A stretch of 64,000 nucleotides of DNA. Source: JAGXFP01 sp039714535. Lineage in GTDB: Bacteria; Desulfobacterota; Desulfobulbia; Desulfobulbales; JAGXFP01. The notes below the pieces were generated by a model that was given only the letters and a program-made list of their open reading frames with translations, had not been told where the DNA came from and made no database searches. Below are positions 8,611-16,794 of this stretch, in pieces. The position numbers and the translations under genes are program-made. Position 1 is the first letter of the stretch. Each line of letters begins with the position of its first letter. The stretch covers positions 1 through 64,000 of the forward strand of contig JBDLJC010000008.1 in the NCBI GenBank assembly GCA_039714535.1. The letters run 5' to 3'.

Positions 8611-9953
8611 TGATGGGTTTTGATTGCCTGCTGGTTTCCACCAATCAGGTGGTCACCCCTTTTCCGGTTTATCCGCTGGGTGTGGCCCATCTGCTCGGTG
8701 CCCTTGAAGAAGCGGGCTACCAGGCCAGTCATTATGATATTCTGGCCCACGATGGTCTGGCCGATCTTGCTGATGTCTTGCAGGGCCGTGAATTTGGCCT
8801 GATTGGCCTGTCTATCCGTAATCTGGATTCTGTTGACAGTACTGCTCCCGAAGCCTTTATGGATGGGGTGATCGAGACCGTTGCTTTTATCCGGCAGTAC
8901 AGCAAGGCGCCGCTGGTTCTCGGTGGTCCGGCCTTTTCAATCATGCCCGAGACCATTATGGACCTGCTGAAAGCCGATTATGGTGTGGTCGGTGAAGGCG
9001 AAAAAATGTTGCCGTGGCTGGCGGCAGAACTTGAGGCCGGTAGAACTCCTCCCGAGAAAATCCTGCGCGCCAAACCCTCTGAAACCGTATGGCATAAGGT
9101 CGTTTATGATCAGGAGATCGCCGACCATTATCTGGCCTGGGGCGGGATGCTGAATATTCAGACCAAACGTGGTTGCCCCTATCGTTGTAGTTATTGCTCT
9201 TATCCGGTTCTTGAGGGAAAAACCTATCGGGCCAGGGATCCGGAGGAGGTGGCCGCTGAAGTGATGCGGGTTGGCACGGAGTATGGCGCCAAGTGTATAT
9301 TTTTTACTGATTCGGTCTTTAACGATGTGCAGAGGCATTATCTGGAGGTCGCTGAGGCTCTGGTTCGGGCCGGCAATAAAACCCCCTGGTGTGGCTATTT
9401 CCGGCCCCAGAACCTGACTTCTGAGGCCCTGGCCTTGATGAAAAGATCCGGACTCAGTGCCATGGAACTGGGCACCGATGCCGCCTGCGATACAACTCTG
9501 GCCGGATTGCAGAAGGATTTTACCTTTGAAGATGTGGTCAGGGTTAATGACCTGGCGGTTGCGCAGGATGTGCCCTGTGCTCATTTTGTGATATTTGGTG
9601 GGCCCGGTGAGACCAGGGATACCCTGGCGGAAGGGCTGGCAAATATCGAAAAACTGGACAATACGGTGGTATTCGCCTTTAGCGGCATCAGGGTCTTGCC
9701 GGGAACGGCTATGCATCAACGGGCCATCGATGACGGGGTGATGGCTGCGGACCATCCTCTGCTTGAACCGTTCTTTTATTTTTCTCCCCATATTGAGCAA
9801 CAGGAAATAGATAGAACCATCAGGGAGGCTTGGCGGGGCAGACTTGATCGGATATATCCATCATCTGAGATGCAGGAAAGGGTAACGCGTCTGCACAGCA
9901 AGGGATATGTCGGGCCGCTATGGGAAAAGATTCTCAAAAGAAACCATTCGTGA
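8610..9953 (+). CDS. Cobalamin-type radical SAM enzyme, lipid-biosynthesis class
   Basis: 447-residue protein starting in a TGATG overlap with the preceding gene. Residues 1 to about 150 form a B12-binding-type domain (YPLGVAHLLGALEEAGY, then LVLGGPAFSIMPE and VGEGE). The cluster motif is C189-PYR-C193-SY-C196 in KRGCPYRCSYC. Later landmarks include MELGTDA and VIFGGPGETRDT, typical of the radical SAM barrel. The overall pattern resembles the family that NCBI names lipid biosynthesis B12-binding/radical SAM protein, linked in its naming to ladderane loci; that assignment is from memory. The gene directly follows another radical SAM gene, suggesting two consecutive radical steps. Confidence 0.87.
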   Translation: MMGFDCLLVSTNQVVTPFPVYPLGVAHLLGALEEAGYQASHYDILAHDGLADLADVLQGREFGLIGLSIRNLDSVDSTAPEAFMDGVIETVAFIRQYSKAPLVLGGPAFSIMPETIMDLLKADYGVVGEGEKMLPWLAAELEAGRTPPEKILRAKPSETVWHKVVYDQEIADHYLAWGGMLNIQTKRGCPYRCSYCSYPVLEGKTYRARDPEEVAAEVMRVGTEYGAKCIFFTDSVFNDVQRHYLEVAEALVRAGNKTPWCGYFRPQNLTSEALALMKRSGLSAMELGTDAACDTTLAGLQKDFTFEDVVRVNDLAVAQDVPCAHFVIFGGPGETRDTLAEGLANIEKLDNTVVFAFSGIRVLPGTAMHQRAIDDGVMAADHPLLEPFFYFSPHIEQQEIDRTIREAWRGRLDRIYPSSEMQERVTRLHSKGYVGPLWEKILKRNHS

Positions 9954-10190
9954 GGGGTGGAGGCTGGAGGGGCTAGGACTAAACGTTCACGGTGCAATTG
10001 GTAAAAATTTCGTCGCTCTCTTGCGTATGGCTAAGAAGTGAAAGATCCGAGCAGTCAACTATTGCAAACAAAAAGATATGAAGATTTTCTTTTTGATTTT
10101 AGTTACTGCAGTTTGAGTTATTAATTCCCTTGAAGTCTCCAGTTTTCTGAATCCTTAAACCTTAAGCCTTCAACCTTAATAAAAAAATAT
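9954..10190 (+). promoter_or_regulatory. Intergenic leader with short heptad repeats before the GT2 gene
   Basis: A 237-base AT-rich gap splits the operon. Just before the GT2 start, at about 10152-10180, there is a run of near-identical heptads (CCTTAA, ACCTTAA, GCCTTCA, ACCTTAA). No Shine-Dalgarno sequence precedes the start at 10191. The gap may hold an internal promoter, but no clear hexamer pair was found. Confidence 0.25.
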
Positions 10191-11396
10191 ATGGGTCTTG
10201 ATAATTCGAAGATATTGCTGGTAATTCCCCTTTTTAATCATGGAAAAACCGTAAAATCAGTGGTCGAAAAGGCGTTGGCGGCGGGTTGGCCGGTGTTGGT
10301 GGTTGACGATGGCAGTTCCGATGGCGGGGCCGAGCGGGTTACCGATATGGATTGCCAGGTTATTCGTCTGGCGCAAAATATGGGTAAAGGTGCTGCCATT
10401 CTGGCCGGGGCCGAATATGCATCGGGCCAGGGGTTTGAGGCCATCATTACCGTTGATGCCGATGGCCAGCTTGATCCGGCCGAGGCTGGGCAACTGGCCG
10501 CAGTCGCCGCCGGGCAATGGCCGGCCATTATTGTCGGGACCCGGCGGATGGATAAGGATAATGCCCCAGGTGCCAGTCTGTTCGGGCGGGCTTTTTCCAA
10601 TTTCTGGATCAGGCTTGAGTGCGGTCGGGAATTGCCGGACACCCAGAGTGGTTATCGGTTATATCCGGTTAAAGAACTGCTTGCCTTGGAGACAAGTTGT
10701 CGGCGTTATGATTTCGAAGTCGAGATTCTTACCCGTTCGGCCTGGGCCGGATTGCCGATCCTTTCGGTTGAAGTTTCAGTCCATTATCCAACTGCCAGTG
10801 AACGTGAATCACATTTTCATCAGCTTAAAGATAATTTCCGCTTGACCTGCCTCCATACCCGTTTGGTGTGTCGGGCCTTATTGCCATGGTCCCACAAGCG
10901 TTTGTTTGCCAAGGATCCGGAGAAAATTGTTGAGGAACGCCAAGAACGGTTATCGCTTCTCCATCCGGTTCACTTCGTAAAAAGACTGTGTCGAGAACAT
11001 AGTTCCGCTCTGCAATTGGCTTCAGCGGCCTGGATGGGGATCTTTCTGGGGGCGTTGCCGTTAATCGCCTGTCATACCGTGGTTATGCTCTATGTATGCC
11101 ATCGTCTTCATCTCAATAAATTGACGGCAGTAACTGCAAGCCAGCTCTGTATGCCACCTCTGGTGCCGATACTCTGTATTCAGACTGGTTATTTTATGCG
11201 GCATGGCAGTCTACTGCTTGATATCAACTGGGAGACTATGGTTGTCCAGGGGCATTATCGACTATGGGAATGGCTGTTGGGTTCATTATTACTGGGACCG
11301 GTAATGGGTTTTGTGGTCGGTGGTCTGTTGTATATATCGATAAAAAATTTACGATCAGGCCGTGATGAAGCCTGCGAAACCTTGGAGAAAAGGTGA
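10191..11396 (+). CDS. Family 2 glycosyltransferase fused to a DUF2062-like membrane domain
   Basis: 401-residue two-domain protein. Residues about 8-225 are a GT-A glycosyltransferase: VIPLFNHGKTV, VVDDGSSDGG, and the metal-binding VDADGQLDP, then the acceptor-side SGYRLYPV. Residues about 260-385 hold hydrophobic segments around ALPLIACHTVVMLYVCHRLHLNKLTA and PPLVPILCIQTGYF, matching the DUF2062 family. Such fusions are common in polyene-type clusters, where they are thought to decorate a lipid carrier with sugar. The following acyltransferase starts inside its last codons (GTGA overlap), so the two are probably made together. Sugar and acceptor are unknown. Confidence 0.82.
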   Translation: MGLDNSKILLVIPLFNHGKTVKSVVEKALAAGWPVLVVDDGSSDGGAERVTDMDCQVIRLAQNMGKGAAILAGAEYASGQGFEAIITVDADGQLDPAEAGQLAAVAAGQWPAIIVGTRRMDKDNAPGASLFGRAFSNFWIRLECGRELPDTQSGYRLYPVKELLALETSCRRYDFEVEILTRSAWAGLPILSVEVSVHYPTASERESHFHQLKDNFRLTCLHTRLVCRALLPWSHKRLFAKDPEKIVEERQERLSLLHPVHFVKRLCREHSSALQLASAAWMGIFLGALPLIACHTVVMLYVCHRLHLNKLTAVTASQLCMPPLVPILCIQTGYFMRHGSLLLDINWETMVVQGHYRLWEWLLGSLLLGPVMGFVVGGLLYISIKNLRSGRDEACETLEKR

Positions 11397-12289
11397 GTTC
11401 TAAACGGCGCCCTTTTTTGCGTTTTCTTGAGGCATTGGGGCACAATATATTTTACGCAATTCTGTTGATTTTCGGTCAGAGCGGGGCTTATCTGCTGTTG
11501 AAGCCGGTGATTTTAATCTATCTGGTCTTCAGCAGAAAAATCCATCGTAATGTCGCTTATTACATGGAGCGTCGCTTCCCTGAACATGGACCGGTGCAGT
11601 TGTGGTTTGACGCCTATCGACTGGTCTATTCCTTCGGGCAGGTTCTGGTTGATCGGGGTTGGCTGGGCTTGCGTCCGGGGGCGCGCCTCAATGGGGAGTT
11701 GCTTGGTAATGATGAGTTACAGAAACTGGTCGGCAAGGGCAAGGGGCTGGTGCTGCTTGTTGCCCATGTCGGTAATTGGCAGACGGCTTTTGCCCACATC
11801 TGTGGCTTGAAGGTGCCGGTAAATTCATTGATGCAATATGAAGAGGAAGCAGTTGCCAAACATTATTTTGATCTGCGTGGTGGCCCCATGCCGTTTAAAA
11901 TAATTAATACCGATGGTTTTATGGGAGGAATGATTGAATCCACGGCTGCCCTGCAGAGGGGAGAGATCGTGACGATTATGGGTGATCGGTATGCGGGGGG
12001 GCCTTCTGCCGAGGTAACATTTCTGGGCGATAAGGTGCGCTTCCCGTCTGCTGCCTATAGTCTGGCGGCTGCAACCGGGGCGCCGGTGGCCATCCTGTTG
12101 GCAGCCAAGACCGGACGGCGGAATTATACCATGAAATTATGGGATGTCTTTTACCCGGAGACCGGTGAGCGTCATAATCGGCAAGAGGATGTGATTCGCT
12201 GGACCGGCCGCTTTGCGAAATCCCTGGAGGAGTACGTTGTGCAGTATCCCTACCAGTGGTATAATTTTTTTGATTTCTGGCGGCAGTGA
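11393..12289 (+). CDS. LpxL-family acyltransferase with altered catalytic motif
   Basis: 298-residue lipid A acyltransferase-like protein with an N-terminal hydrophobic anchor. The expected H-x4-D/E motif reads HVGNWQ: Gln stands where the catalytic acid normally is. GDRYAGGPSAEVTFLGDKVRFPSAAYSLAAATGAP and the closing YPYQWYNFFDFW match the glycolipid acyltransferase pattern seen in polyene clusters. The GTG start at 11393 overlaps the GT2 stop by four bases. It may attach the finished acyl chain to the glycosylated acceptor. With the Gln substitution it could have an altered mechanism or be weakly active; this needs biochemistry. Confidence 0.8.
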   Translation: MSSKRRPFLRFLEALGHNIFYAILLIFGQSGAYLLLKPVILIYLVFSRKIHRNVAYYMERRFPEHGPVQLWFDAYRLVYSFGQVLVDRGWLGLRPGARLNGELLGNDELQKLVGKGKGLVLLVAHVGNWQTAFAHICGLKVPVNSLMQYEEEAVAKHYFDLRGGPMPFKIINTDGFMGGMIESTAALQRGEIVTIMGDRYAGGPSAEVTFLGDKVRFPSAAYSLAAATGAPVAILLAAKTGRRNYTMKLWDVFYPETGERHNRQEDVIRWTGRFAKSLEEYVVQYPYQWYNFFDFWRQ

Positions 12290-12441
12290 ACTGAAACCAT
12301 ATTAAGTTAGCGGATATAATTTATAAGGTCACTTGTTAGTCATACGAATTTGATTTAAACCAGATAATAGTTTTGGAAATTAGACCAAAAAGGTGTTGCA
12401 ATAATTTGGATGCCATCAAGAGCTACGGAGAAAAAAGGTAA

Positions 12442-12699
12442 ATGCAAGAATTAAAAGAGCAGATTAAGGAAATGGTTGTCCGTGATTTGAAACTACAGGG
12501 CGTTGAACCAAGTGAAATTGATGATAACGCACCTCTTTTTGAAGAGGGGCTTGGCCTTGATTCATTAGATGCGGTTGAACTGGTAGTTTTGGTCCAGAAA
12601 CATTTTGATGTGCAGATCGAAGATATGGATGAAGGGCAGGCTGCCTTTAAATCCATCAATACTCTGGCCGAGTTTATTGAGTCCCGGCGCACTAACTAA
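12442..12699 (+). CDS. Acyl carrier protein (ACP 1)
   Basis: 85-residue acidic helical protein with the phosphopantetheine site in LGLDSLDAVEL, the modified serine being Ser41. The size and the VEDMDEGQ-like acidic helix III region are standard for type II ACPs. GGAGAAAAAAGG upstream serves as a ribosome site. It is the first of three ACPs in the island and stands directly before the ketosynthase/chain-length-factor pair, so it is the likely carrier for chain extension by that pair. A 152-base gap before it may contain a promoter. Confidence 0.92.
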   Translation: MQELKEQIKEMVVRDLKLQGVEPSEIDDNAPLFEEGLGLDSLDAVELVVLVQKHFDVQIEDMDEGQAAFKSINTLAEFIESRRTN

Positions 12700-12732
12700 T
12701 CGTATAAGAAGTTGGTATCTGGATAAATAATT

Positions 12733-13995
12733 ATGGATGGCAGAATCGATAATATACCTCCCACTCTCCCGGCAGCGGTAACCGGTATGGGCTGTATGGC
12801 TGGTGGAGGCACGGATGTAAATAGCCTTTGGCATAACCTTGTTCAAGCCGCGGTAAACTGTCACCCCGTACCCGATTATCTTTTTAAGACTGTTCTTGAT
12901 TATCCTGTTTTTGCCGCCCCTGCCGATTGTTTTTCCGAGCGGGCCAGATTGCTGGTGGCGGAAACAGCGCCGGAATTTAAGCAAGAGTCGGTCAGCCGCA
13001 CTGTGCTGCTGACCTGTAGTGCGGTAGCCGAAGCTTTGCAGCAGGCGGGTGTCTCCTCCGATTATCTGCGTTCGGTGCGGGTTGGCATTGCTTTGGGCAC
13101 CACAGTCGGTTGTACGTTCCATAACGAAGAATATTATTCGGCCTGGCGCAACGGCCTTGAACCTGATCTTGATCCGGTCCAATTTTATCTGGCTGGTAAT
13201 GTGGCCTCGGCCATGCACCGGATTCTGGGGACCAGCGGGCCCTCTGCGGTAATTACCAATGCCTGTGCCTCCGGGACCGATGCGATAGGAGTGGCCCGTA
13301 ACTGGCTGGCCAGCGGCCAGTGTGATATTGCCATTGCCGGTGGGGCCGATGAATTATCCCGGGTGGCCTATAACGGTTTTGTCAGCTTAATGCTGGCCGA
13401 CAAGGACCCTTGTCGGCCATTTAGCAAGGACCGCAAGGGACTTAATCTTGGTGAAGGAGCCGGTGTTGTGGTGCTCGAACGACAGGAGGCATCAGCAACT
13501 CGTCAATGCCAGCCTTTAGGTTGGGTGCGGGGTTATGGTTGTGCTGCCGATGCCTGGCATCCTACCGCTCCCCATCCAGAAGGCCGGGGGCTCAAGGCAG
13601 CTCTCCGCCAGGCTCTGCGTGATTGTGGAGATGTTAAATTGTTGCCGGCATTAGTCAATGCCCATGGTACCGGCACCAAGGCCAACGATAAGGCCGAGAC
13701 CTCCGCCCTGGCGGAGATATTCCCGAAAACAGAAGAGCTGGTGGTTGTTTCAACCAAGGGGATTACCGGCCATACCCTCGGCGCGGCTGGCGGCATTGAA
13801 GCTATCCTAACTCTGATGGCCTTACGGGCTGGTCAGACTCCGGGGACGGTCGGTTGTCGTGAACCAGATCCGGAATTAGCATTGATGCCGGTGATTCAGA
13901 CAGAAAATCGGCAGTTGAGTGGCCGTTTGGGGATCTCCCAATCGCTGGCCTTCGGCGGCGGTAACTCCGCTCTGGTTTTGGAGGCAGCATCATGA
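12733..13995 (+). CDS. Beta-ketoacyl-ACP synthase (FabB/F type, KS alpha)
   Basis: 420-residue condensing enzyme with the full Cys-His-His set: Cys178 in NACASGTD, His311 in NAHGTGTK, and His347 in GHTLGAAG. It would extend an ACP-bound chain with malonyl-ACP. It overlaps the downstream Cys-less partner by four bases (ATGA), the arrangement expected of a ketosynthase/chain-length-factor heterodimer such as ApeO-ApeC in aryl polyene biosynthesis. The match to that pair is by architecture, not by alignment. It follows ACP 1 by 33 bases. Confidence 0.92.
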   Translation: MDGRIDNIPPTLPAAVTGMGCMAGGGTDVNSLWHNLVQAAVNCHPVPDYLFKTVLDYPVFAAPADCFSERARLLVAETAPEFKQESVSRTVLLTCSAVAEALQQAGVSSDYLRSVRVGIALGTTVGCTFHNEEYYSAWRNGLEPDLDPVQFYLAGNVASAMHRILGTSGPSAVITNACASGTDAIGVARNWLASGQCDIAIAGGADELSRVAYNGFVSLMLADKDPCRPFSKDRKGLNLGEGAGVVVLERQEASATRQCQPLGWVRGYGCAADAWHPTAPHPEGRGLKAALRQALRDCGDVKLLPALVNAHGTGTKANDKAETSALAEIFPKTEELVVVSTKGITGHTLGAAGGIEAILTLMALRAGQTPGTVGCREPDPELALMPVIQTENRQLSGRLGISQSLAFGGGNSALVLEAAS

Positions 13996-14792
13996 CCATT
14001 CCTGTTATTGTTTCGGCAATCGCACAGTTGCCCCGGGATTATGTGGTTCCGGATGAGCTTGGCCGTGACCTCAGAAGAGCAGACGCCTTCATCCAGATGG
14101 CAGTGATCAGTGCTTTCGCTGCAATAACCGGACTTTCTGCCGATAAGCTGCAACCTGAAGAGGTTGGGGTATTCATCGGTACCGCTTTTGGCCCATTGGA
14201 AACTAATTTCGAATCGCTGGGCTCATTGATTGACGATGGTGAGGGCCAGATCTCACCCACCCTTTTTTCCCATTCGGTCTATAACGCCGCCGCAGGCTAT
14301 GTGGCGAGGCTCCTGGACATCAGAGGTCCGGCCATGACAATAACTAATTACGGCTGGCCCTTTCTTATCGCGCTGGAAGAGGCGCGTCTGGCGGTGGCTT
14401 CCGGCAGGATTGGGCGGGCGGTGGTGATTGGCGTTGAGACCTACAGCGACTTACTGGCCGATGCCTATCGTCGATTTTTTCAGGTTGAGACTGTTCCCTG
14501 GGAAAGAAGTGCGGTTGCCTGGGTCTTGGAGCCCGAGGGCGCGGCCAAAGGTTTTTGCTGCCTGCAGGGGATTAATCTTAAAGAGTTTGAAGTTGAACCG
14601 GCTGATTTACTTACCAGGCGGGGGGAGACCATGACTGGCTGCGGGACGGTGGCGGAACTACCTCGTCAGCCGATGGCTTATGTGGCAGCTTTGAGCAAGG
14701 CTGTTATGTCGTATGATAAATTGCCCCAGCGGTGTAACTGCTGTTCGATCGAGGCCTCCTTCGGGTTGGCTGAGATCAATCTGGCCAGATAA
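13992..14792 (+). CDS. Cys-less truncated ketosynthase, chain-length-factor-like
   Basis: 266-residue protein. Residues about 55-180 align with the N-terminal ketosynthase domain (VGVFIGTAFGPLETN, FSHSVYNAAAGYVARLLDIRGPAMTITNYGW). The elbow reads NYGW where the active partner has NACA, so Cys is replaced by Gly. Only a short remnant of the C-terminal half follows, and the catalytic histidines are missing. Translation is coupled to the active ketosynthase by an ATGA overlap. Likely role: non-catalytic subunit of the heterodimer that sets chain length. It is a different size and sequence from the Cys-less protein at 6760, so the island has two such factors. Confidence 0.8.
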   Translation: MTIPVIVSAIAQLPRDYVVPDELGRDLRRADAFIQMAVISAFAAITGLSADKLQPEEVGVFIGTAFGPLETNFESLGSLIDDGEGQISPTLFSHSVYNAAAGYVARLLDIRGPAMTITNYGWPFLIALEEARLAVASGRIGRAVVIGVETYSDLLADAYRRFFQVETVPWERSAVAWVLEPEGAAKGFCCLQGINLKEFEVEPADLLTRRGETMTGCGTVAELPRQPMAYVAALSKAVMSYDKLPQRCNCCSIEASFGLAEINLAR

Positions 14793-14827
14793 GGCTGAGG
14801 ACCATTTTATTTCGGGGCGAGAGGAAA

Positions 14828-15436
14828 ATGAAAAAAACTGTTGCAGTCTTTGCGGTTATTATCTGTTCGTTTTTTACCTGGACGGTCAGAGCCGAAGCCA
14901 AGGGAGCTTTGCCGGCCGATGCCGCAGTGTTGCTTGAGATGGAAGGTCAATCTTACTATCTGGCTCACAACCTCCATGGCGATAGAGCCCAGAGGAAAGT
15001 CTATTCGGCAAATTATCAACTCTCGGGGGGGCTGATCCCCTGGGGGTCGAAAATACAAATCATTAAGATTCAACGAAATTATTTGTCATTCAGGGATGAG
15101 AACACTGGTTTGACCTGGAATTATTGGTTTTCCGGGAGAACCAGAAGGGCGGTTACTTTAAAAGATCATCTTGCTCGTGTTTTTGTCAAAGATATTGAGC
15201 TGTTGCGGGGACAGGTGGCAGGCCTTTCCGAATTGGACCAGGATGGAATCTATGAGGGTCGAGCTCTGGTGGGGATGAGCAGAGCAGGGGTTCTTATTGC
15301 CAACGGCTACCCTCCGGAGTTCGCTAACAGCAAAGATCTCATGACGGCTCACGACTGGCATTATTGGCTGAGCCGGTTTAACAAGATAAAGCTTAGTTTC
15401 AATCGGCAGGGGTATATTGCAAGGATAATTGACTGA
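14828..15436 (+). CDS. Secreted protein with BamE/SmpA-like domain
   Basis: 202-residue exported protein with a signal peptide at about 1-24 (KKTVAVFAVIICSFFTWTVRAEA). The C-terminal part, EGRALVGMSRAGVLIANGYPPE followed by a W/YW cluster and a beta-strand ending in GYIARI, resembles the small two-helix, three-strand BamE/SmpA fold. Its middle part is strand-rich and not recognised. It probably acts in the periplasm or at the outer membrane. GAGAGGAAA precedes the start. It follows the chain-length-factor gene by 35 bases and ends before an inverted repeat, so it may close that transcription unit. Confidence 0.55.
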   Translation: MKKTVAVFAVIICSFFTWTVRAEAKGALPADAAVLLEMEGQSYYLAHNLHGDRAQRKVYSANYQLSGGLIPWGSKIQIIKIQRNYLSFRDENTGLTWNYWFSGRTRRAVTLKDHLARVFVKDIELLRGQVAGLSELDQDGIYEGRALVGMSRAGVLIANGYPPEFANSKDLMTAHDWHYWLSRFNKIKLSFNRQGYIARIID

Positions 15437-15444
15437 TGCGCACT

Positions 15445-15487
15445 TTCCCCTTATTCACCGCCAAAAAATACTCACATATAAGGGGAA
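15445..15487. repeat. Inverted repeat after the BamE-like gene
   Basis: TTCCCCTTAT at 15445-15454 and ATAAGGGGAA at 15478-15487 are perfect complements separated by 23 bases. There is no T-run after the second arm, so a standard intrinsic terminator is unlikely. It could stabilise the 3-prime end of the upstream message or be a protein-binding site. Confidence 0.5.
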
Positions 15488-15563
15488 CGATGTTGCATTG
15501 GCACCATTCGCATTTGACGGTGGGGCAGGACCTTTTTGATCTTATTGACAAATGTTGGATATC

Positions 15564-15592
15564 TTGACAATAATCAGGCTCGGTAGTTTAAA
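15564..15592 (+). promoter_or_regulatory. Candidate sigma-70 promoter before the FlgT-like gene
   Basis: A consensus -35 TTGACA at 15564-15569 is followed after 17 bases by TTTAAA at 15587-15592. Transcription would start near 15599, about 20 bases ahead of a GGGGGAGG ribosome site and the GTG start at 15619. A second TTGACA at 15545-15550 with a weak -10 lies just upstream. Confidence 0.5.
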
Positions 15593-15618
15593 TCGATGGC
15601 TTTTCGGGGGAGGATAGA

Positions 15619-16728
15619 GTGAAGAGAATAATTTTAGCAGCAATTGCCATAACCATTTTGTTGGCTATGCCGGTTTTTGCTACCGGTCCGGAAGGGGATA
15701 TCTCTGTCGAGGCTGAGGGGTATGGCAACTCAAAAAACGATGCCCTTCTCCAGGCCAAACGTGAGGCGGTCAGCAGTGGCATCGGCACCTTTCTTATTTC
15801 CGAGACCGAAGTGAAAAATTTCATGCTGCAGAAGGACATGATCTTGACCAGGACCATTGGAGCGGTGAAAAGCTATAAGGTTCTTGCTGAGTCCCAGGAA
15901 GGGGATTCCTTCCAGGTTAAAATAAGTGCGGTAGTTTCAATGGCCAGTATCAAGCAGGATCTGGTGGCTTTGAAAATCCTCCTGGAATCTATGGATAAAC
16001 CACGGATGATGGTGTTGATCTCCGAAGAGAACGGTAATACGGCGGAAACAGCGATTCTCGATTTTCTGAACGAAAAAGAATTTGAACTGGTAGATGCGGC
16101 TGCGGTGGCAGCCTTGATGGATAAAGATGAGGCCCTGATTCGCAAAGCAACCGAAGGCGATCCCGTCGCCGCCGCCCAAATTGGCGCGGCCAATGGCGCT
16201 GAATTTGTAATTGTCGGTAAGATTGTAAAGAGTGGTGCGAATAATAAACTTCTGGTCGATGTCGGCATGGTATCTGGCCAGGCTAATATTACCGCCAAGG
16301 TTATCAATTGTTCAAACGCCCGGATAATTGCTTCCAAATCAGCCAGGGGCGCGGCTGCGCATATCTCCGTTGAATCTGCTCTGGAAAAGGCTTCGGAAAA
16401 AGCGGCCCGCAAGCTGATGGACGACAAACTCTTTGAAAAGATAATTTCTTCTTTTCAGGATATGGTCAATAATGGCATGACCCTTGAGGTCACGGTAACC
16501 AATGTCCCGGATTACAAGACCCAGAAGGCAGTTCAGAACTTGATTAAGGGTTTTGAGGTCAGTTCGGTTAGTAAGAGGGGTTTTGGCGGTGGCGAATTAA
16601 AACTATCCGTAGTTTTTCGGGGTAATTCAGACGGTTTTGCTGATATTGTCGATGGCAAGACTATTATGGGCAAGAAGTTGTCAGTCATTGATCTTGCCGG
16701 TAGCCAAGTCAAGATAAAACTTAAGTAG
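15619..16728 (+). CDS. Secreted FlgT-N/CsgG-like protein
   Basis: 369-residue protein with a cleavable signal peptide (KRIILAAIAITILLAMPVFA). Residues about 27-120 match the N-terminal FlgT-like module (VEAEGYGNSKNDALLQAKREAVSSGIGTFLISETEVKNF), known from a Vibrio flagellar H-ring protein and from other outer-membrane assembly proteins. Residues about 125-260 resemble a TolB/CsgG-type periplasmic domain, and 285-360 form a second strand-rich module. It likely acts in the periplasm as part of an outer-membrane complex. It starts with GTG behind a strong ribosome site and is followed by another CsgG-like protein. No flagellar genes are near, so a flagellar role is not supported. Confidence 0.6.
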   Translation: MKRIILAAIAITILLAMPVFATGPEGDISVEAEGYGNSKNDALLQAKREAVSSGIGTFLISETEVKNFMLQKDMILTRTIGAVKSYKVLAESQEGDSFQVKISAVVSMASIKQDLVALKILLESMDKPRMMVLISEENGNTAETAILDFLNEKEFELVDAAAVAALMDKDEALIRKATEGDPVAAAQIGAANGAEFVIVGKIVKSGANNKLLVDVGMVSGQANITAKVINCSNARIIASKSARGAAAHISVESALEKASEKAARKLMDDKLFEKIISSFQDMVNNGMTLEVTVTNVPDYKTQKAVQNLIKGFEVSSVSKRGFGGGELKLSVVFRGNSDGFADIVDGKTIMGKKLSVIDLAGSQVKIKLK

Positions 16729-16794
16729 TCTTGTTGTTAGTCTGTGTCTTTAGATAAGATTGCGGGCATAAAAATAGAAAACAGGAGATTCGTG

